From: Psychromonas sp. Urea-02u-13 | Lineage (GTDB): Bacteria; Pseudomonadota; Gammaproteobacteria; Enterobacterales; Psychromonadaceae | Length of the DNA: 64,000 nt | Direction: 5' to 3' | NCBI RefSeq assembly: GCF_002835995.1 | Contig: NZ_PJBZ01000070.1 | Coordinates: 1 to 64,000, forward strand | In this document: positions 1 to 10,367 of the stretch, in pieces | How positions within the stretch are numbered: position 1 is the first letter of the stretch | Layout of the letters: each line of letters opens with the position of its first letter | Program-made: the position numbers and the translations under genes | Notes under the pieces: generated by a model | Seen by the model: the letters and a program-made list of their open reading frames with translations, nothing else | Database searches by the model: none | Told to the model about the DNA's origin: nothing

Positions 1-14
1 GAAAAATAGTCTCG

Positions 15-473
15 TTAGCTCTTTTTTTGTGAGAAGAGGGCCAGTGATTGTAGTGCTTTTTTAAGTGCGGGGTCGGCATCATCCGCCATGGCTAAAAAGC
101 TATCGGCTACATCTTCTGACATTTTAGTTGCGCGTATCTTAGGTCTTTTTTTAGCTTTACTAACAACACTTTTATCTATTTCGAGGCGCGGGTTCACTTT
201 AATATTTATTTTTAATAAACCCGGTGAAGCCTGGCGTAATATGCTAAGTAAGTCATTACGCATAAATTGTAAGCGCATCATCCAATTTGCGTTGGGAATT
301 TCTATAAGCAAGCTCCCATTTTGTAAATTTCCTACACGACAGCCTTTGATATTATGTTGTTTCAAAAAGCTTTGTAGTAAACTATCCAACTTCGTGAATA
401 GGGGCAGGTCATACTGCAGTCCGCTTTTTTTGAGCAACTGCGCAACAGGTTTGGGCTGGCGTCTTCTATTCAT
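15..473 (-). CDS. dciA: DciA-like DUF721 protein (replicative helicase loading)
   Basis: A 152-residue basic protein of the DUF721/DciA family, whose members help load the replicative helicase DnaB in bacteria lacking DnaC. The N-terminus is rich in Arg/Lys (starts MNRRRQPKPV). The DUF721 core (about residues 8-95) contains the typical stretch around NGSLLIEIPNANWMMRLQF. The C-terminal third is a charged, probably flexible tail. It is divergent from the M23 peptidase gene with only 27 bp between start codons, and a DUF721 gene next to secA is a common gammaproteobacterial arrangement. The family call is firm; the helicase role is inferred from the family. Confidence 0.8.
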   Translation of the reverse strand: MNRRRQPKPVAQLLKKSGLQYDLPLFTKLDSLLQSFLKQHNIKGCRVGNLQNGSLLIEIPNANWMMRLQFMRNDLLSILRQASPGLLKINIKVNPRLEIDKSVVSKAKKRPKIRATKMSEDVADSFLAMADDADPALKKALQSLALFSQKKS

Positions 474-500
474 TTATATTATCAACAGTGAATTCATATT

Positions 501-1424
501 ATGAGTATAACGGTAATCTATTCAAGAGAGGAAAAAGATCATACTTTTTCTTTAACAAAAAACAGGTTTTTGTTAATTCCTTTTTTGTTTATTATTCTCT
601 TCACGACTAGTACTTGGTTTATTCAATCACACTATAAAAATCAACTGGCACAATTTAAAATTACTGCGCTTAATGAGCATGATATAAGCAAAGATAAATA
701 CTTGCAGCTTATTAAAATACAGAGCGATGAAAAGCTGATTGTACTGAGCAGTAAATTAGGAGAATTAGAGGCTAAAGTTAGTCGTTTGAATATGTTGGGT
801 GAACGCCTCGTTGAAAAATCAAAACTGCCAAAAGAGGAGTTTGATTTTGAAACAATACCAGCGACAGGGAAAGTAGAAAAAGTGGCCTCTAATGATACTT
901 TCCAGTCCTCACTTTTACTCCAGACTATTGAAAACATTGACCTACGTCTTATAAAAAAAGAAAAACAACTCACACGCCTTGAAATTGCACTTAACAATCG
1001 CCATCTGCTAGATGAGTCATTCATTTCTGGTAGACCAGTAAGAGGCAAGGGCTCTTGGATTTCATCGCTTTACGGTACACGTAAAGACCCTTTTTCAGGG
1101 AAACTAAGAAGTCATAAAGGTGTTGATATTGCAGGTCCTACAGGTATGCCATTAGTTGCAACGGCAGCCGGTGTTGTCATCGAATCCGGAAAAAGAGGGG
1201 GTTACGGACTGATGGTTGAGTTACATCATGGTAATGGGTTAGTAACACGTTATGCTCATGCTATTGAACTAACCGTTAAAGTAGGCGAGATTGTGAGCAA
1301 AGGGCAACAGGTTGCGGTAATGGGCAGTTCAGGACGCTCAACAGGACCACATATTCATTATGAAGTATTAAAAAATGGTCGGCAGGTAGATCCCGATTAT
1401 TATATCCATCGCATAGCGGGTTAG
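501..1424 (+). CDS. Membrane-anchored M23 family metallopeptidase
   Basis: A 307-residue inner-membrane-anchored murein endopeptidase candidate. Residues about 22-42 form one hydrophobic anchor ([17 protein letters not shown]), residues 50-165 are charged and helical, probably coiled coil, and residues about 185-300 are an M23 (LytM/peptidase_M23) domain. The zinc ligands are visible as HKGVD and HIHYEV, so the domain looks catalytically complete, unlike EnvC or NlpD. No strong Shine-Dalgarno precedes the start. It sits 41 bp upstream of secA, a conserved placement in Vibrio and Shewanella relatives. It probably cuts peptide cross-links in the periplasm; the exact substrate cannot be told. 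Confidence 0.85.
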   Translation: MSITVIYSREEKDHTFSLTKNRFLLIPFLFIILFTTSTWFIQSHYKNQLAQFKITALNEHDISKDKYLQLIKIQSDEKLIVLSSKLGELEAKVSRLNMLGERLVEKSKLPKEEFDFETIPATGKVEKVASNDTFQSSLLLQTIENIDLRLIKKEKQLTRLEIALNNRHLLDESFISGRPVRGKGSWISSLYGTRKDPFSGKLRSHKGVDIAGPTGMPLVATAAGVVIESGKRGGYGLMVELHHGNGLVTRYAHAIELTVKVGEIVSKGQQVAVMGSSGRSTGPHIHYEVLKNGRQVDPDYYIHRIAG

Positions 1425-1465
1425 GCTCGGTAAAAAATTTAATTTTAAACAATGAGAAAAGTAAA

Positions 1466-4183
1466 ATGATCACACAGCTAATAACAAAAATAATAGGCAG
1501 TCGTAACGACCGTTACTTAAAGAAACTTCGTAAGGTCGTTGATGAGATTAATAAGCTAGAGCCTCAAATGGAGTCGCTTTCTGATATTGAATTAAAAGCT
1601 AAAACCGCTGAATTTAAACAGCGTGTTGAGTCTGGCGAAGATTTAGATTCGATTCTTGTAGAAGCTTTTGCTGTTGTACGTAGCGCATCGATTCGTGTTT
1701 TTGGTATGCGTCATTTTGATGTGCAGTTAATCGGTGGCATCATTTTAAATGAAAATAAAATTGCAGAAATGCGTACGGGTGAAGGTAAAACATTAACGGC
1801 AACATTACCCGCTTACCTAAATGCACTAACGGGTAAGGGCGTACACGTTATTACTGTGAATGATTACCTTGCAAAACGTGATGCAGAATGGAACGCACAA
1901 TTATTTGAATTCTTAGGCCTAACGGTAGGTATTAATTTATCTGGTATGCAAGGTGAAGCAAAGCGCGATGCATATCAAGCCGATATTACTTACGGTACTA
2001 ATAATGAGTTTGGTTTTGATTACCTACGTGACAACATGGCGTTTGAAGCATCACAGCGTGTAATGAAACCATTACACTATGCAATTGTCGATGAAGTTGA
2101 TTCAATCTTAATTGATGAAGCACGTACACCGTTAATCATCTCGGGTCCTACTGATGGTGATGCACAACTTTACAACGAGCTAAATACGGTTATTCCAATG
2201 TTATTACTTCAGGATCAAGAAGACACTGAAGAGTACGTAGGAGAAGGCGATTACACGATTGATGAAAAGAGCAAACAAGTTCTTTTGACTGAGCGTGGAC
2301 AAGAGAAAGTAGAACAAATTCTACAAGATCGTGGTCTATTAGCACAGGATCAATCGTTATATTCAGCATCAAGCATTAGCCTGTTACACCATGCAAATGC
2401 GGCACTTCGCGCACATACCTTATTTGAAAAAGATGTTGAATACATTGTGACAGAGCAAGGTGAAGTGGTTATTGTTGATGAGCACACTGGGCGTACAATG
2501 CCGGGTCGTCGCTGGTCTGAAGGTTTACATCAAGCGGTTGAAGCAAAAGAGGGCGTTGAAATTCAAAATGAAAACCAAACGCTTGCTTCAATTACGTTCC
2601 AAAACTTCTTCCGTTTATACGACAAACTATCGGGCATGACAGGTACTGCGGATACTGAAGCCTTTGAGTTCCAATCTATTTACAGCTTAGAAACAATTGT
2701 ACTTCCAACCAATAAACCCATGGCTCGCCTTGATGGTGGTGATCTTGTTTATTTAACTGAAAAAGAAAAATACCAAGCAATTATTAAAGATATCCAAGAT
2801 CGCCTTGAACGTCGTCAACCTGTGCTAATTGGTACAGTATCGATTGAAAACTCTGAGCTTTTATCAAAATTAATGACTGAAGCAAAAATAAAACACAGTG
2901 TTTTAAATGCGAAATTCCATGAAAAAGAAGCGGATATTATTGCACAAGCCGGTGCATTAGGCTCAGTGACTATCGCAACCAATATGGCCGGTCGTGGTAC
3001 AGATATTGTGTTAGGCGGTAATCTACAAGCGCGTCTTGAAAAATTAGGTGCCCTGACTGACGCTCAAAAAGAAGCTGAAACGTTAACATGGCAATCAGAG
3101 CATAAAATGGTACTAGAGGCCGGTGGTTTATATATCATCGGTACTGAACGCCATGAATCTCGTCGTATTGATAATCAGCTACGTGGTCGTGCTGGTCGTC
3201 AAGGTGATGCAGGTGAAAGTCGTTTTTACTTATCAATGGAAGATTCTTTGATGCGTATTTTTGCATCTGAAAAAGTATCTAACATGATGAAAAAATTAGG
3301 CATGGAAGATGGCGAAGCGATAGAGCATCCTTGGGTGACACGTGCGATTGAAAATGCACAACGTAAAGTTGAAGGCCGTAACTTTGATATGCGTAAATCA
3401 TTACTTGATTTTGATGACGTGGCGAATGATCAACGTAAAGTTGTTTATCAGCAACGTAACGGTGTCATGGACAGTGAAGAGATTACAGAAACGATTGATG
3501 GAATCTGGGATGACGTGTTTAACGATTGTGTTGATCAATACGTACCACAACAATCATTAACAGAACAGTGGGATTTAGAAGCGTTAGAGCGCAAACTAAA
3601 ATCTGAATTCTTAATCGAATTACCGGTTCAGCAATGGTTAATCGATGATGCCAATCTTCAAGAAGAAACGATTCGCGATAATATTTTAACGCATGCTAAA
3701 GAATCTTATGCCGCTAAAAAAGAACAAGTGGGTACTGAGATTATTTCAGGTTTTGAAAAATCAGTCATGTTGCAAACTATTGACACTCTCTGGAAAGAAC
3801 ACTTAGCGTCAATGGATCATTTGCGTCAAGGTATTCATCTACGTGGTTACGCGCAGAAAGATCCAAAGCAAGAATATAAGCGTGAATCTTACGAGATGTT
3901 CCTAGAGATGTTAGACAACTTAAAACAGGATGTTGTGACGATTCTTTCTAAGGTACAAGTTCAAAGCAAAGAAGAAGTGGAAGCAATCGCAGAACAGCGT
4001 CGTCTTGCAGATGAAAAAGCGAAACTAGAAATGCAACACGCTGGTGCTTCAAATGGTGAAGCAGTATCAAACGATCACGATGACCCGTTTGTTCGTGAAG
4101 AGCGAAAAGTTGGACGTAATGAGCCTTGCCCATGTGGTTCAGGTAAAAAGTTCAAGCAATGCCACGGTAAATTAAGCGTTTAA
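1466..4183 (+). CDS. secA: Preprotein translocase ATPase SecA
   Basis: A 905-residue SecA motor of the Sec export pathway that drives unfolded preproteins through SecYEG. Walker A is GEGKT at residues 105-109. The DEAD-like Walker B appears as [16 protein letters not shown], and helicase motifs such as [10 protein letters not shown] and [11 protein letters not shown] are intact. The C-terminal zinc site is complete (C888, C890, C899, H900), indicating SecB and phospholipid binding. Length is normal for the family. It is followed by a strong intrinsic terminator, so mutT has its own transcription or depends on read-through. No SecM-like upstream regulator is visible; the M23 gene occupies that position. 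Confidence 0.99.
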   Translation: MITQLITKIIGSRNDRYLKKLRKVVDEINKLEPQMESLSDIELKAKTAEFKQRVESGEDLDSILVEAFAVVRSASIRVFGMRHFDVQLIGGIILNENKIAEMRTGEGKTLTATLPAYLNALTGKGVHVITVNDYLAKRDAEWNAQLFEFLGLTVGINLSGMQGEAKRDAYQADITYGTNNEFGFDYLRDNMAFEASQRVMKPLHYAIVDEVDSILIDEARTPLIISGPTDGDAQLYNELNTVIPMLLLQDQEDTEEYVGEGDYTIDEKSKQVLLTERGQEKVEQILQDRGLLAQDQSLYSASSISLLHHANAALRAHTLFEKDVEYIVTEQGEVVIVDEHTGRTMPGRRWSEGLHQAVEAKEGVEIQNENQTLASITFQNFFRLYDKLSGMTGTADTEAFEFQSIYSLETIVLPTNKPMARLDGGDLVYLTEKEKYQAIIKDIQDRLERRQPVLIGTVSIENSELLSKLMTEAKIKHSVLNAKFHEKEADIIAQAGALGSVTIATNMAGRGTDIVLGGNLQARLEKLGALTDAQKEAETLTWQSEHKMVLEAGGLYIIGTERHESRRIDNQLRGRAGRQGDAGESRFYLSMEDSLMRIFASEKVSNMMKKLGMEDGEAIEHPWVTRAIENAQRKVEGRNFDMRKSLLDFDDVANDQRKVVYQQRNGVMDSEEITETIDGIWDDVFNDCVDQYVPQQSLTEQWDLEALERKLKSEFLIELPVQQWLIDDANLQEETIRDNILTHAKESYAAKKEQVGTEIISGFEKSVMLQTIDTLWKEHLASMDHLRQGIHLRGYAQKDPKQEYKRESYEMFLEMLDNLKQDVVTILSKVQVQSKEEVEAIAEQRRLADEKAKLEMQHAGASNGEAVSNDHDDPFVREERKVGRNEPCPCGSGKKFKQCHGKLSV

Positions 4184-4200
4184 AGATTAATGACCGACAG

Positions 4201-4230
4201 AAAAAATGGTTCTTTTGAGCCATTTTTTTT
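4201..4230 (+). terminator. Intrinsic terminator after secA
   Basis: A hairpin with arms around ATGGTTC and GAGCCAT, loop TTTT, is flanked by A and T runs (eight T on the 3' side). It starts 18 bases after the secA stop codon. Confidence 0.85.
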
Positions 4231-4257
4231 GCTTAAAAAGTGAGATAACGAGATTCT

Positions 4258-4638
4258 ATGAAAATTATTAATATTAGTATTGCGATTGTTAAAAAAAATG
4301 ATCAAAGCTACTTAATCGCATTAAGACCATCAGACAGTCATCAAGGCGGTAAGTGGGAGTTCCCTGGCGGAAAAGTAGAAGAAAATGAAACTCCTGAAGA
4401 GGCAATGTTACGTGAATTGCATGAAGAGGTTGGGTTAGTTGCTACTGACTATACACTTTTTGAGAAGCTGTTCTTCGATTATGGCGACAAGCAATTAAAT
4501 CTACATTTTTATCTTGTCACAAAATTTACGGGAGAGGCATTTGGAAAAGAGGGTCAACCGATTAAATGGGTATCTCATAAAGCATTAGAGAGTTATGATT
4601 TTCCTGAAGCAAATAAAACGGTGATTGCTAAACTATAA
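4258..4638 (+). CDS. mutT: 8-oxo-dGTP pyrophosphatase MutT
   Basis: A 126-residue Nudix hydrolase that removes 8-oxo-dGTP from the nucleotide pool to prevent A:T to C:G changes. The Nudix box runs from about residue 38 (GKVEENETPEEAMLREL, then HEEVGL) and matches GX5EX7REUXEEXGU exactly. The WEFPGGK segment just before it is typical of MutT. Length is close to the E. coli protein. It lies downstream of secA as in E. coli and Vibrio, and 14 bp ahead of a small unknown gene with which it may be cotranscribed. Confidence 0.93.
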   Translation: MKIINISIAIVKKNDQSYLIALRPSDSHQGGKWEFPGGKVEENETPEEAMLRELHEEVGLVATDYTLFEKLFFDYGDKQLNLHFYLVTKFTGEAFGKEGQPIKWVSHKALESYDFPEANKTVIAKL

Positions 4639-4652
4639 GAAAAGGAGGCGAT

Positions 4653-4889
4653 ATGAGCAATATTATCTACTTTTCTGAACATCATGATGCATTTCAAAAA
4701 ATTGTACCTCTATTAACAGAGATCTGTCTGTGTGCGGAACTGACAGAGACGATGACCGCTGAAGTGATTGTTGAATATAGAGTTTATTACCAACAGCTAT
4801 CTGCAATGGGCAATACACAAGACTCAGTTAAACCCCTTAATCATGCCTGCCATATCATTCTGGGTTTATTGATTAAGGCGCGTTTATAA
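4653..4889 (+). CDS. Small protein of unknown function
   Basis: A 78-residue protein I do not recognise. It is preceded by a near-perfect ribosome binding site (AAAAGGAGG, 6 bases before the ATG), which supports it as a real gene. The protein is mostly helical in character, with three Cys residues and no signal peptide or obvious motif. It follows mutT by 14 bp, so co-transcription is likely. Its last 17 bases overlap the end of the convergent ligase gene. Confidence 0.65.
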   Translation: MSNIIYFSEHHDAFQKIVPLLTEICLCAELTETMTAEVIVEYRVYYQQLSAMGNTQDSVKPLNHACHIILGLLIKARL

Positions 4890-5703
4890 CCCGAAGACGT
4901 AAATAAGAGGTAAAACGCGGGACGCCATTTTTGGTGAAACCAATGTATTGGTAGGTAATAGTCGTGCCTATCGCAGGAGGATTATCTCGCTCCTCATCGG
5001 TAAAACCCGTGCCTATTTTAAAGCTAACGCCTTGTGCATTTTTAACTAACAAGGCGCCCATTCTTCCTTTATGTTTACCTTTGCCTGCGGTGTAACCTAA
5101 CACGACGGCTTCTGCATCGTCATAACGCTTCAGTTTCATTAAGTCTTGATTACGTTTCACTTGGTAATAGGCGTTGATATGGTGAAGCATCAAACCTTCT
5201 CCTCCACCTTCGATGACCTTATCCAGTTTTATTTGTAATGCCTGGTGACTGGTGAATTTTTGCTGATGAATCATCTTTAAATAAGGGGAAGGGCTGTTAT
5301 TAACGAATTTTTCCATTATCGTTAAGCGCTGTGTAAAAGCGGCTAAAGAACTAGGTAAGTCAAAAATCATAAACGAGATTTTTTTCCAGTCTTGCTCGCC
5401 CCCTTTTTGTGTACGCACAATGCCTGATACTTGCTCAAATGTCCCTCTTGCTATCCATAATTCACCATCAAGGGCGATATTAGGAAAGTCTTTAGTGAAC
5501 CACTTAGGGGCGGGGAATACATTGCCTTGGCGTGAAATGAGATGTTGTCCATTCCAATACGCGCGCACGCCATCGAGTTTTTCACTGACCCAGTAATGGT
5601 TAACAATAATGTCTTGGTGATATTTTGTAGCGAGTTGTATCGGTGGGTTATTAGCGTGTAATAAAGGTGTAAAAAAAAGTACAAATAATAAGATAAATGG
5701 CAT
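4873..5703 (-). CDS. ligE: ATP-dependent DNA ligase, LigE type, with signal peptide
   Basis: A 276-residue minimal ATP-dependent DNA ligase. It begins with a hydrophobic signal sequence (MPFILLFVLFFTPLLHA, cleavage probably near residue 17), as in the periplasmic LigE proteins of Vibrio, Haemophilus and Neisseria. Motif I is KLDGVRAYWNG with the adenylated lysine at about residue 42. Further nucleotidyltransferase motifs (LDGELW, EGLMLHH, KLKRYDDAEAVV) and the C-terminal OB domain follow. Such ligases are suggested to seal nicks in incoming or extracellular DNA. The ribosome site GGGAG lies in the 3' arm of a hairpin. Confidence 0.9.
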   Translation of the reverse strand: MPFILLFVLFFTPLLHANNPPIQLATKYHQDIIVNHYWVSEKLDGVRAYWNGQHLISRQGNVFPAPKWFTKDFPNIALDGELWIARGTFEQVSGIVRTQKGGEQDWKKISFMIFDLPSSLAAFTQRLTIMEKFVNNSPSPYLKMIHQQKFTSHQALQIKLDKVIEGGGEGLMLHHINAYYQVKRNQDLMKLKRYDDAEAVVLGYTAGKGKHKGRMGALLVKNAQGVSFKIGTGFTDEERDNPPAIGTTITYQYIGFTKNGVPRFTSYLRLRVINAP

Positions 5704-5734
5704 AAAAACTCCCTAGTCTGTACTCAGTCTAGGG
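5704..5734 (-). terminator. Hairpin between nadC and the ligase gene, likely terminator
   Basis: On the minus strand CCCTAG and CTAGGG pair, with an inner CTG/CAG step and an AGTA loop, followed two bases later by TTTTT and then the ligase ATG. It could end nadC transcription. Because GGGAG in the 3' arm is the ligase ribosome site, it could also affect ligase translation. Confidence 0.5.
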
Positions 5735-5776
5735 CGTTTTATAAAGTCTGCAAACGTATACCAATTACAATTGCTG

Positions 5777-6664
<888 letters not shown>

Positions 6665-6738
6665 TTAATTTTAGCATGAAGTTAAGATTTAATAACATAA
6701 CTCTTATAAAATGGTTAAAACAAATTTAAGGAAAGTCG

Positions 6739-7332
6739 ATGAGTTTAATCATAGGGTTAACGGGCGGAATAGGCAGCGGTAAATCAACCGTTTCAAGATT
6801 TTTTAGTCAACTGGGCATTGAAGTGGTTGATGCTGATGTTGTTGCGCGTTTGGTGGTCAAAAAAGGACAGCCAAGTCTGGCAAAAATCAGTGATTATTTT
6901 GGCTTGGATATTCTCGATAAGGGCGAGTTAAATCGGTCTAAACTGCGTGAGATTATTTTCAACGATGAAAGTAAAAAAGACTGGTTAAATAACTTATTAC
7001 ACCCCATTATTCGAAAGCAGATGTTAATGCAGTTGAAAGCAGCAAAAGGTGAATATGTATTATTAGAAGCGCCTTTATTGTTTGAGAATAACTTAACTGC
7101 TTATTGCGATTATGTGATTGTGGTGGATATTAATGAAAGTCTACAGATAGAGCGTGCAAGCGCGCGCGATAATAGTTGTCGTGATACCATAAAATCCATT
7201 ATGGCAAGCCAAATTGGCCGGGTACAACGTTTAGAAAAAGCCGATTTTGTTATTGATAACGGCGATATTTCACTGCAACAGTTAGAAAGTTCGGTAATAG
7301 CTTTAGATAAACAACTTCGGGCGTTACAATAG
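6739..7332 (+). CDS. coaE: Dephospho-CoA kinase
   Basis: A 197-residue kinase that phosphorylates the 3'-hydroxyl of dephospho-CoA, the last step of coenzyme A synthesis. The P-loop GLTGGIGSGKST is at residues 6-17, followed by DADVVAR and the LLEAPLLFEN segment. It has a good ribosome site (AAGGAAAG). The coaE-zapD-yacG order is conserved in gammaproteobacteria; here the pilD gene that often precedes it is absent. The three genes probably form one operon. Confidence 0.96.
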   Translation: MSLIIGLTGGIGSGKSTVSRFFSQLGIEVVDADVVARLVVKKGQPSLAKISDYFGLDILDKGELNRSKLREIIFNDESKKDWLNNLLHPIIRKQMLMQLKAAKGEYVLLEAPLLFENNLTAYCDYVIVVDINESLQIERASARDNSCRDTIKSIMASQIGRVQRLEKADFVIDNGDISLQQLESSVIALDKQLRALQ

Positions 7333-7358
7333 CCAGTAATCGAAGGAATGAGATAAAA

Positions 7359-8099
7359 ATGACTAATATGATCACTTTTGAATACCCGTTAAATGAAAAA
7401 ATGCGTAGTTATTTACGTTTTGAATTTCTCTTCTTACAGCTAATAAAAAGTAAACAGTTCACGCATGAAAGTGATGCCACTGTGTTCTTTAAAGCATTAT
7501 TTGAGTTATTAGAGCTGAGTGAACGCTGTGATATCCGACATGATTTAATTAAAGATTTACGCGAACTCGCGCTACAAACCAAAGCATGGCTACAGCACGA
7601 TGAAGTTGATCAACAAGCAGTCTCTGATTTGTTAACAGAAATTGAGCGCCTAATCGAAGCGGTGATCGCAATGCCTAAACAATTGCGTTATTTTAAAACA
7701 AACCGTTTTTTAACGTCATTAAAACAACGCTTTTGTATTCCAAGCGGGAGCTGTAATTTTGATTTACCACAATATCATTTTTGGCTTGCGGAAGGTCCTA
7801 AAAAGCAAAGTAAAGACGCCGATGTATGGTTAGCCCATTTCGATGGATTACAAAAAGCGCTGATTCTATTTTTAAAAATTAAACGCTCACAGGGAACGTC
7901 CTCAAAAAAAGTTGCTGTGAATGGTTTTTATCAAGGTGTTGTTGAAAATAGCTGCTTTGTCAGTATTGAACTTGATACTTCATTTGCGGTTTATCCCATG
8001 ATAAGTGGCCATAAAGATAGATACTCTATTCGTTTCATGAGTACTGATATAGAAAATCATCTCTCTGAAAATATAAATTTTAAACAGATTTGCTGTTAG
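7359..8099 (+). CDS. zapD: Cell division protein ZapD
   Basis: A 246-residue FtsZ-associated protein that bundles FtsZ filaments at the division ring. It starts ITFEYPLNEKMRSYLRFEFLF, the characteristic ZapD (DUF1342) N-terminus, and later shows SGSCNFDLPQYHFWL and the basic C-terminal beta region. Length equals the E. coli protein. It lies 26 bp downstream of coaE and 18 bp upstream of yacG, consistent with one transcript. Confidence 0.95.
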   Translation: MTNMITFEYPLNEKMRSYLRFEFLFLQLIKSKQFTHESDATVFFKALFELLELSERCDIRHDLIKDLRELALQTKAWLQHDEVDQQAVSDLLTEIERLIEAVIAMPKQLRYFKTNRFLTSLKQRFCIPSGSCNFDLPQYHFWLAEGPKKQSKDADVWLAHFDGLQKALILFLKIKRSQGTSSKKVAVNGFYQGVVENSCFVSIELDTSFAVYPMISGHKDRYSIRFMSTDIENHLSENINFKQICC

Positions 8100-8117
8100 A
8101 TAAGCAGAGGAATAAAA

Positions 8118-8306
8118 ATGAAAGTAAATTGTCCTACTTGTAAAAAAGAAGTGGAATGGGTAAAAGAAAGCCTACACCGTCCGTTTTGTAGTAAGCGTTG
8201 TCAACTTATCGATTTAGGTGAGTGGGCTGACGAAGAGAAACGTATCAAAGGTGATGAGGTTAGTGCTGAAAACCTACCAAAGGACAATACTATCTATTTT
8301 GATTAG
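8118..8306 (+). CDS. yacG: DNA gyrase inhibitor YacG, zinc-binding
   Basis: A 62-residue zinc-finger protein. The four cysteine ligands are visible as CPTC near the start and CSKRC at about residues 24-28, followed by the conserved [10 protein letters not shown] segment. E. coli YacG binds GyrB and inhibits gyrase. It is the third gene of the coaE-zapD-yacG group. Confidence 0.93.
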   Translation: MKVNCPTCKKEVEWVKESLHRPFCSKRCQLIDLGEWADEEKRIKGDEVSAENLPKDNTIYFD

Positions 8307-8347
8307 ATAGCAATATTAAAACAAGACAAAAACAATAGGGAAATACG

Positions 8348-8692
8348 ATGTTAATAAACACTTTTTTAGATAAATTAAAAACAGTACCTGAATCGGTTGA
8401 ATTTACAGAGACCATGGCGACGATTGAAGCAAACTACCATTTCTCAGAAAGTGCATTTAGCAATGGGAAACAGGAAAATGAAGCGGGTCAAAACTCAGGT
8501 TCATGTAAGCTGTTTTCTTTTGCCTCATTACAAAAGCTAACAGAGCAACAAACCTTAGCGTGTTTTGGTATTTATTACCGTAACGATGTATTACAGCATC
8601 CTCAAAATGATGATCATCAAAACATCCGTCAGTTTATGCTTAATGGTTGGTCTGGTATTACCTTTTCTACGCCGGCTTTAGCTGCTAAATAG
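8348..8692 (+). CDS. HopJ type III effector family protein
   Basis: A 114-residue protein of the HopJ family, named from a Pseudomonas syringae effector but widespread in free-living gammaproteobacteria without host-effector evidence. The family pattern is clear: an N-terminal FLDKL helix, FTETMATIEANYHFSESAF, a GQNSGSCKLFSFA block, TLACFGIYYR and a terminal GWSGITF motif. It follows yacG by 41 bp and may be the last gene of that operon. Function here is unknown; no type III secretion genes are in the window. Confidence 0.85.
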   Translation: MLINTFLDKLKTVPESVEFTETMATIEANYHFSESAFSNGKQENEAGQNSGSCKLFSFASLQKLTEQQTLACFGIYYRNDVLQHPQNDDHQNIRQFMLNGWSGITFSTPALAAK

Positions 8693-8712
8693 TCGCTGTC
8701 ATTACTTTATCT

Positions 8713-8744
8713 CTAATAAAACAGACATAGTGTTGTTTTATTAG
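8713..8744. terminator. Bidirectional terminator between HopJ-like gene and decR
   Basis: Perfect 11-bp arms CTAATAAAACA and TGTTTTATTAG with a 10-base loop. It lies between convergent stop codons and its last bases overlap the stop of the Lrp-type gene. Confidence 0.65.
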
Positions 8745-9193
8745 AGTGGTAATTCGGTAGTATATTTAAGTTGCTCCATGGCAAAACTAGAGTTCACATC
8801 GGTTAAACCACTGACATTGTTGACTAAAGTTTTGTAAAACTGATCATAACTACGCATATCTTTCACTAATACCTTGAGCATGTAATCATATTCGCCTGCC
8901 ATACGGTAAAACTCCATCACCTGTGAAAAGCCCTTTACCTGTAATACAAAATGCTCGAACCAAGCTTCAGAGTGCTGTTGAGTTTTAATCTGCACAAAAG
9001 CAATCAGCTCTAAACCGACTTTATCTGCATCTAATAAAGCAACCCGTTGTTTTATCATGCCTTGATTTTCTAAGCGCTTAATTCTATTCCAGCAGGGAGT
9101 TGTTGTTAAATTTAATTTATCGGCCAGTTGCTGCAAAGGTAATGAGCAATCTTGCTGTAATAATTTCAAAATATGCTTGTCTATTTTATCCAC
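8741..9193 (-). CDS. decR: Lrp/AsnC family regulator, DecR-like
   Basis: A 150-residue Lrp/AsnC regulator with an N-terminal winged helix ([33 protein letters not shown]) and a C-terminal RAM domain (about 65-150). The phrases [18 protein letters not shown] and [15 protein letters not shown] resemble E. coli DecR (YbaO), the cysteine-responsive activator of cysteine detoxification. The start is GTG, chosen because GGAG lies six bases upstream; a nearby ATG is out of frame. It is divergent from a cysteine-synthase-fold enzyme, the likely target. DecR identity is from memory of the E. coli sequence. Confidence 0.82.
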   Translation of the reverse strand: MDKIDKHILKLLQQDCSLPLQQLADKLNLTTTPCWNRIKRLENQGMIKQRVALLDADKVGLELIAFVQIKTQQHSEAWFEHFVLQVKGFSQVMEFYRMAGEYDYMLKVLVKDMRSYDQFYKTLVNNVSGLTDVNSSFAMEQLKYTTELPL

Positions 9194-9341
9194 ATGAAAC
9201 TCCGATCAGATTAAATTTCTACTTATACGCCTAAATTTAAGGAAATTTTTCTATTTAATCAATGATTTTAAGTAATATAAGATAAAAATTCTCTGTGTTG
9301 TTATTTATACTTAGTAAAACTATCAAAAGGAATAGATCAAT

Positions 9342-10361
9342 ATGAATAATGAAAGAGCGTGGGTTAATGATGCGATTGCACTGATTAAAGCCGATTATCA
9401 ACGCAGTGCAGATACACATTTGATTAAGGTTGCCTTACCGGAATTTTCAGGCATCGATATCTACTTAAAAGATGAAAGTACGCATCCAACGGGTAGTTTA
9501 AAGCATCGTCTGGCGCGCTCGCTCTTTTTGTATGCCTTGTGTAATGGCAATATTAATGAGAACACTACAATTATTGAAGCCTCTTCAGGCAGTACTGCTA
9601 TTTCAGAAGCCTATTTCTCGCGTTTATTAGGGCTTAGATTTATTGCCGTGATGGCTAAAAGTATCAGCCCTGAAAAAATAACATTGATTAAAAACTATGG
9701 TGGAGAATGCCACCTCGTTGAGTCTACCGACATGATTTACGCACAATCGGAACACTTAGCAAAAGAGCTTAATGGTTACTATATGGACCAATTTACCTAT
9801 GCGGAGCGTGCGACCGATTGGCGTGGTAATAATAATATTGCAGAATCTATTTTTAAGCAGATGTCGCTCGAAGCATATCCTGTTCCTAAATATGTGGTTG
9901 TAAGCGCTGGTACAGGCGGCACTAGTGCAACGATTGGTCGCTATATCCGTTATAACCAATTGAGCTGCGATTTAGTCGTGACCGACCCGCAACATTCTGT
10001 GTTTAATGAATATTATAAAACCGGTAATAAAGCATTATGTTCCTCTCAAAGTAGCCGAATAGAGGGTATTGGTCGCCCGCGTGTTGAACCATCCTTTATT
10101 GCTTCTTTAATCGATCGAATGATTAAAGTTCCCGATAGTGAATCAGTGGATGCGATGTTGTGGTTAGAAACCATTTTGGGACGCAAAGTTGGCCCGAGCA
10201 CAGGCACTAATATGGTGGGTGTATTACAACTTGCGCGAGAAATGCAGGCGAAGGGAGAAAAGGGATCGATTGTGACGTTGCTCTGTGATCGTGGCGATCG
10301 TTATTTAGATAGTTATTATTGCGCCGAGTGGGTTAAACTCCACATCACTGATACTCCCTAG
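9342..10361 (+). CDS. PLP-dependent cysteine synthase family enzyme, possible cysteine desulfhydrase
   Basis: A 339-residue fold-type II PLP enzyme of the CysK/cystathionine beta-synthase superfamily. The Schiff-base lysine is in PTGSLKHRLA (about residue 52), the substrate loop is EASSGSTAIS, and the PLP phosphate loop is SAGTGGTSA. It lacks a CBS domain. It diverges too far from CysK or CysM for a biosynthetic call. Adjacent to a DecR-like regulator, it may degrade cysteine (Cds1-like desulfhydrase). The upstream region of about 150 bp would hold the shared control site. The fold is certain, the reaction is inferred. Confidence 0.85.
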   Translation: MNNERAWVNDAIALIKADYQRSADTHLIKVALPEFSGIDIYLKDESTHPTGSLKHRLARSLFLYALCNGNINENTTIIEASSGSTAISEAYFSRLLGLRFIAVMAKSISPEKITLIKNYGGECHLVESTDMIYAQSEHLAKELNGYYMDQFTYAERATDWRGNNNIAESIFKQMSLEAYPVPKYVVVSAGTGGTSATIGRYIRYNQLSCDLVVTDPQHSVFNEYYKTGNKALCSSQSSRIEGIGRPRVEPSFIASLIDRMIKVPDSESVDAMLWLETILGRKVGPSTGTNMVGVLQLAREMQAKGEKGSIVTLLCDRGDRYLDSYYCAEWVKLHITDTP

Positions 10362-10367
10362 AAGAAA

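Noticed and set aside
8348..8692. Type III effector function for the HopJ-like protein
   Set aside because: The family name is historical; the gene sits in a housekeeping operon and no secretion system is in the window.
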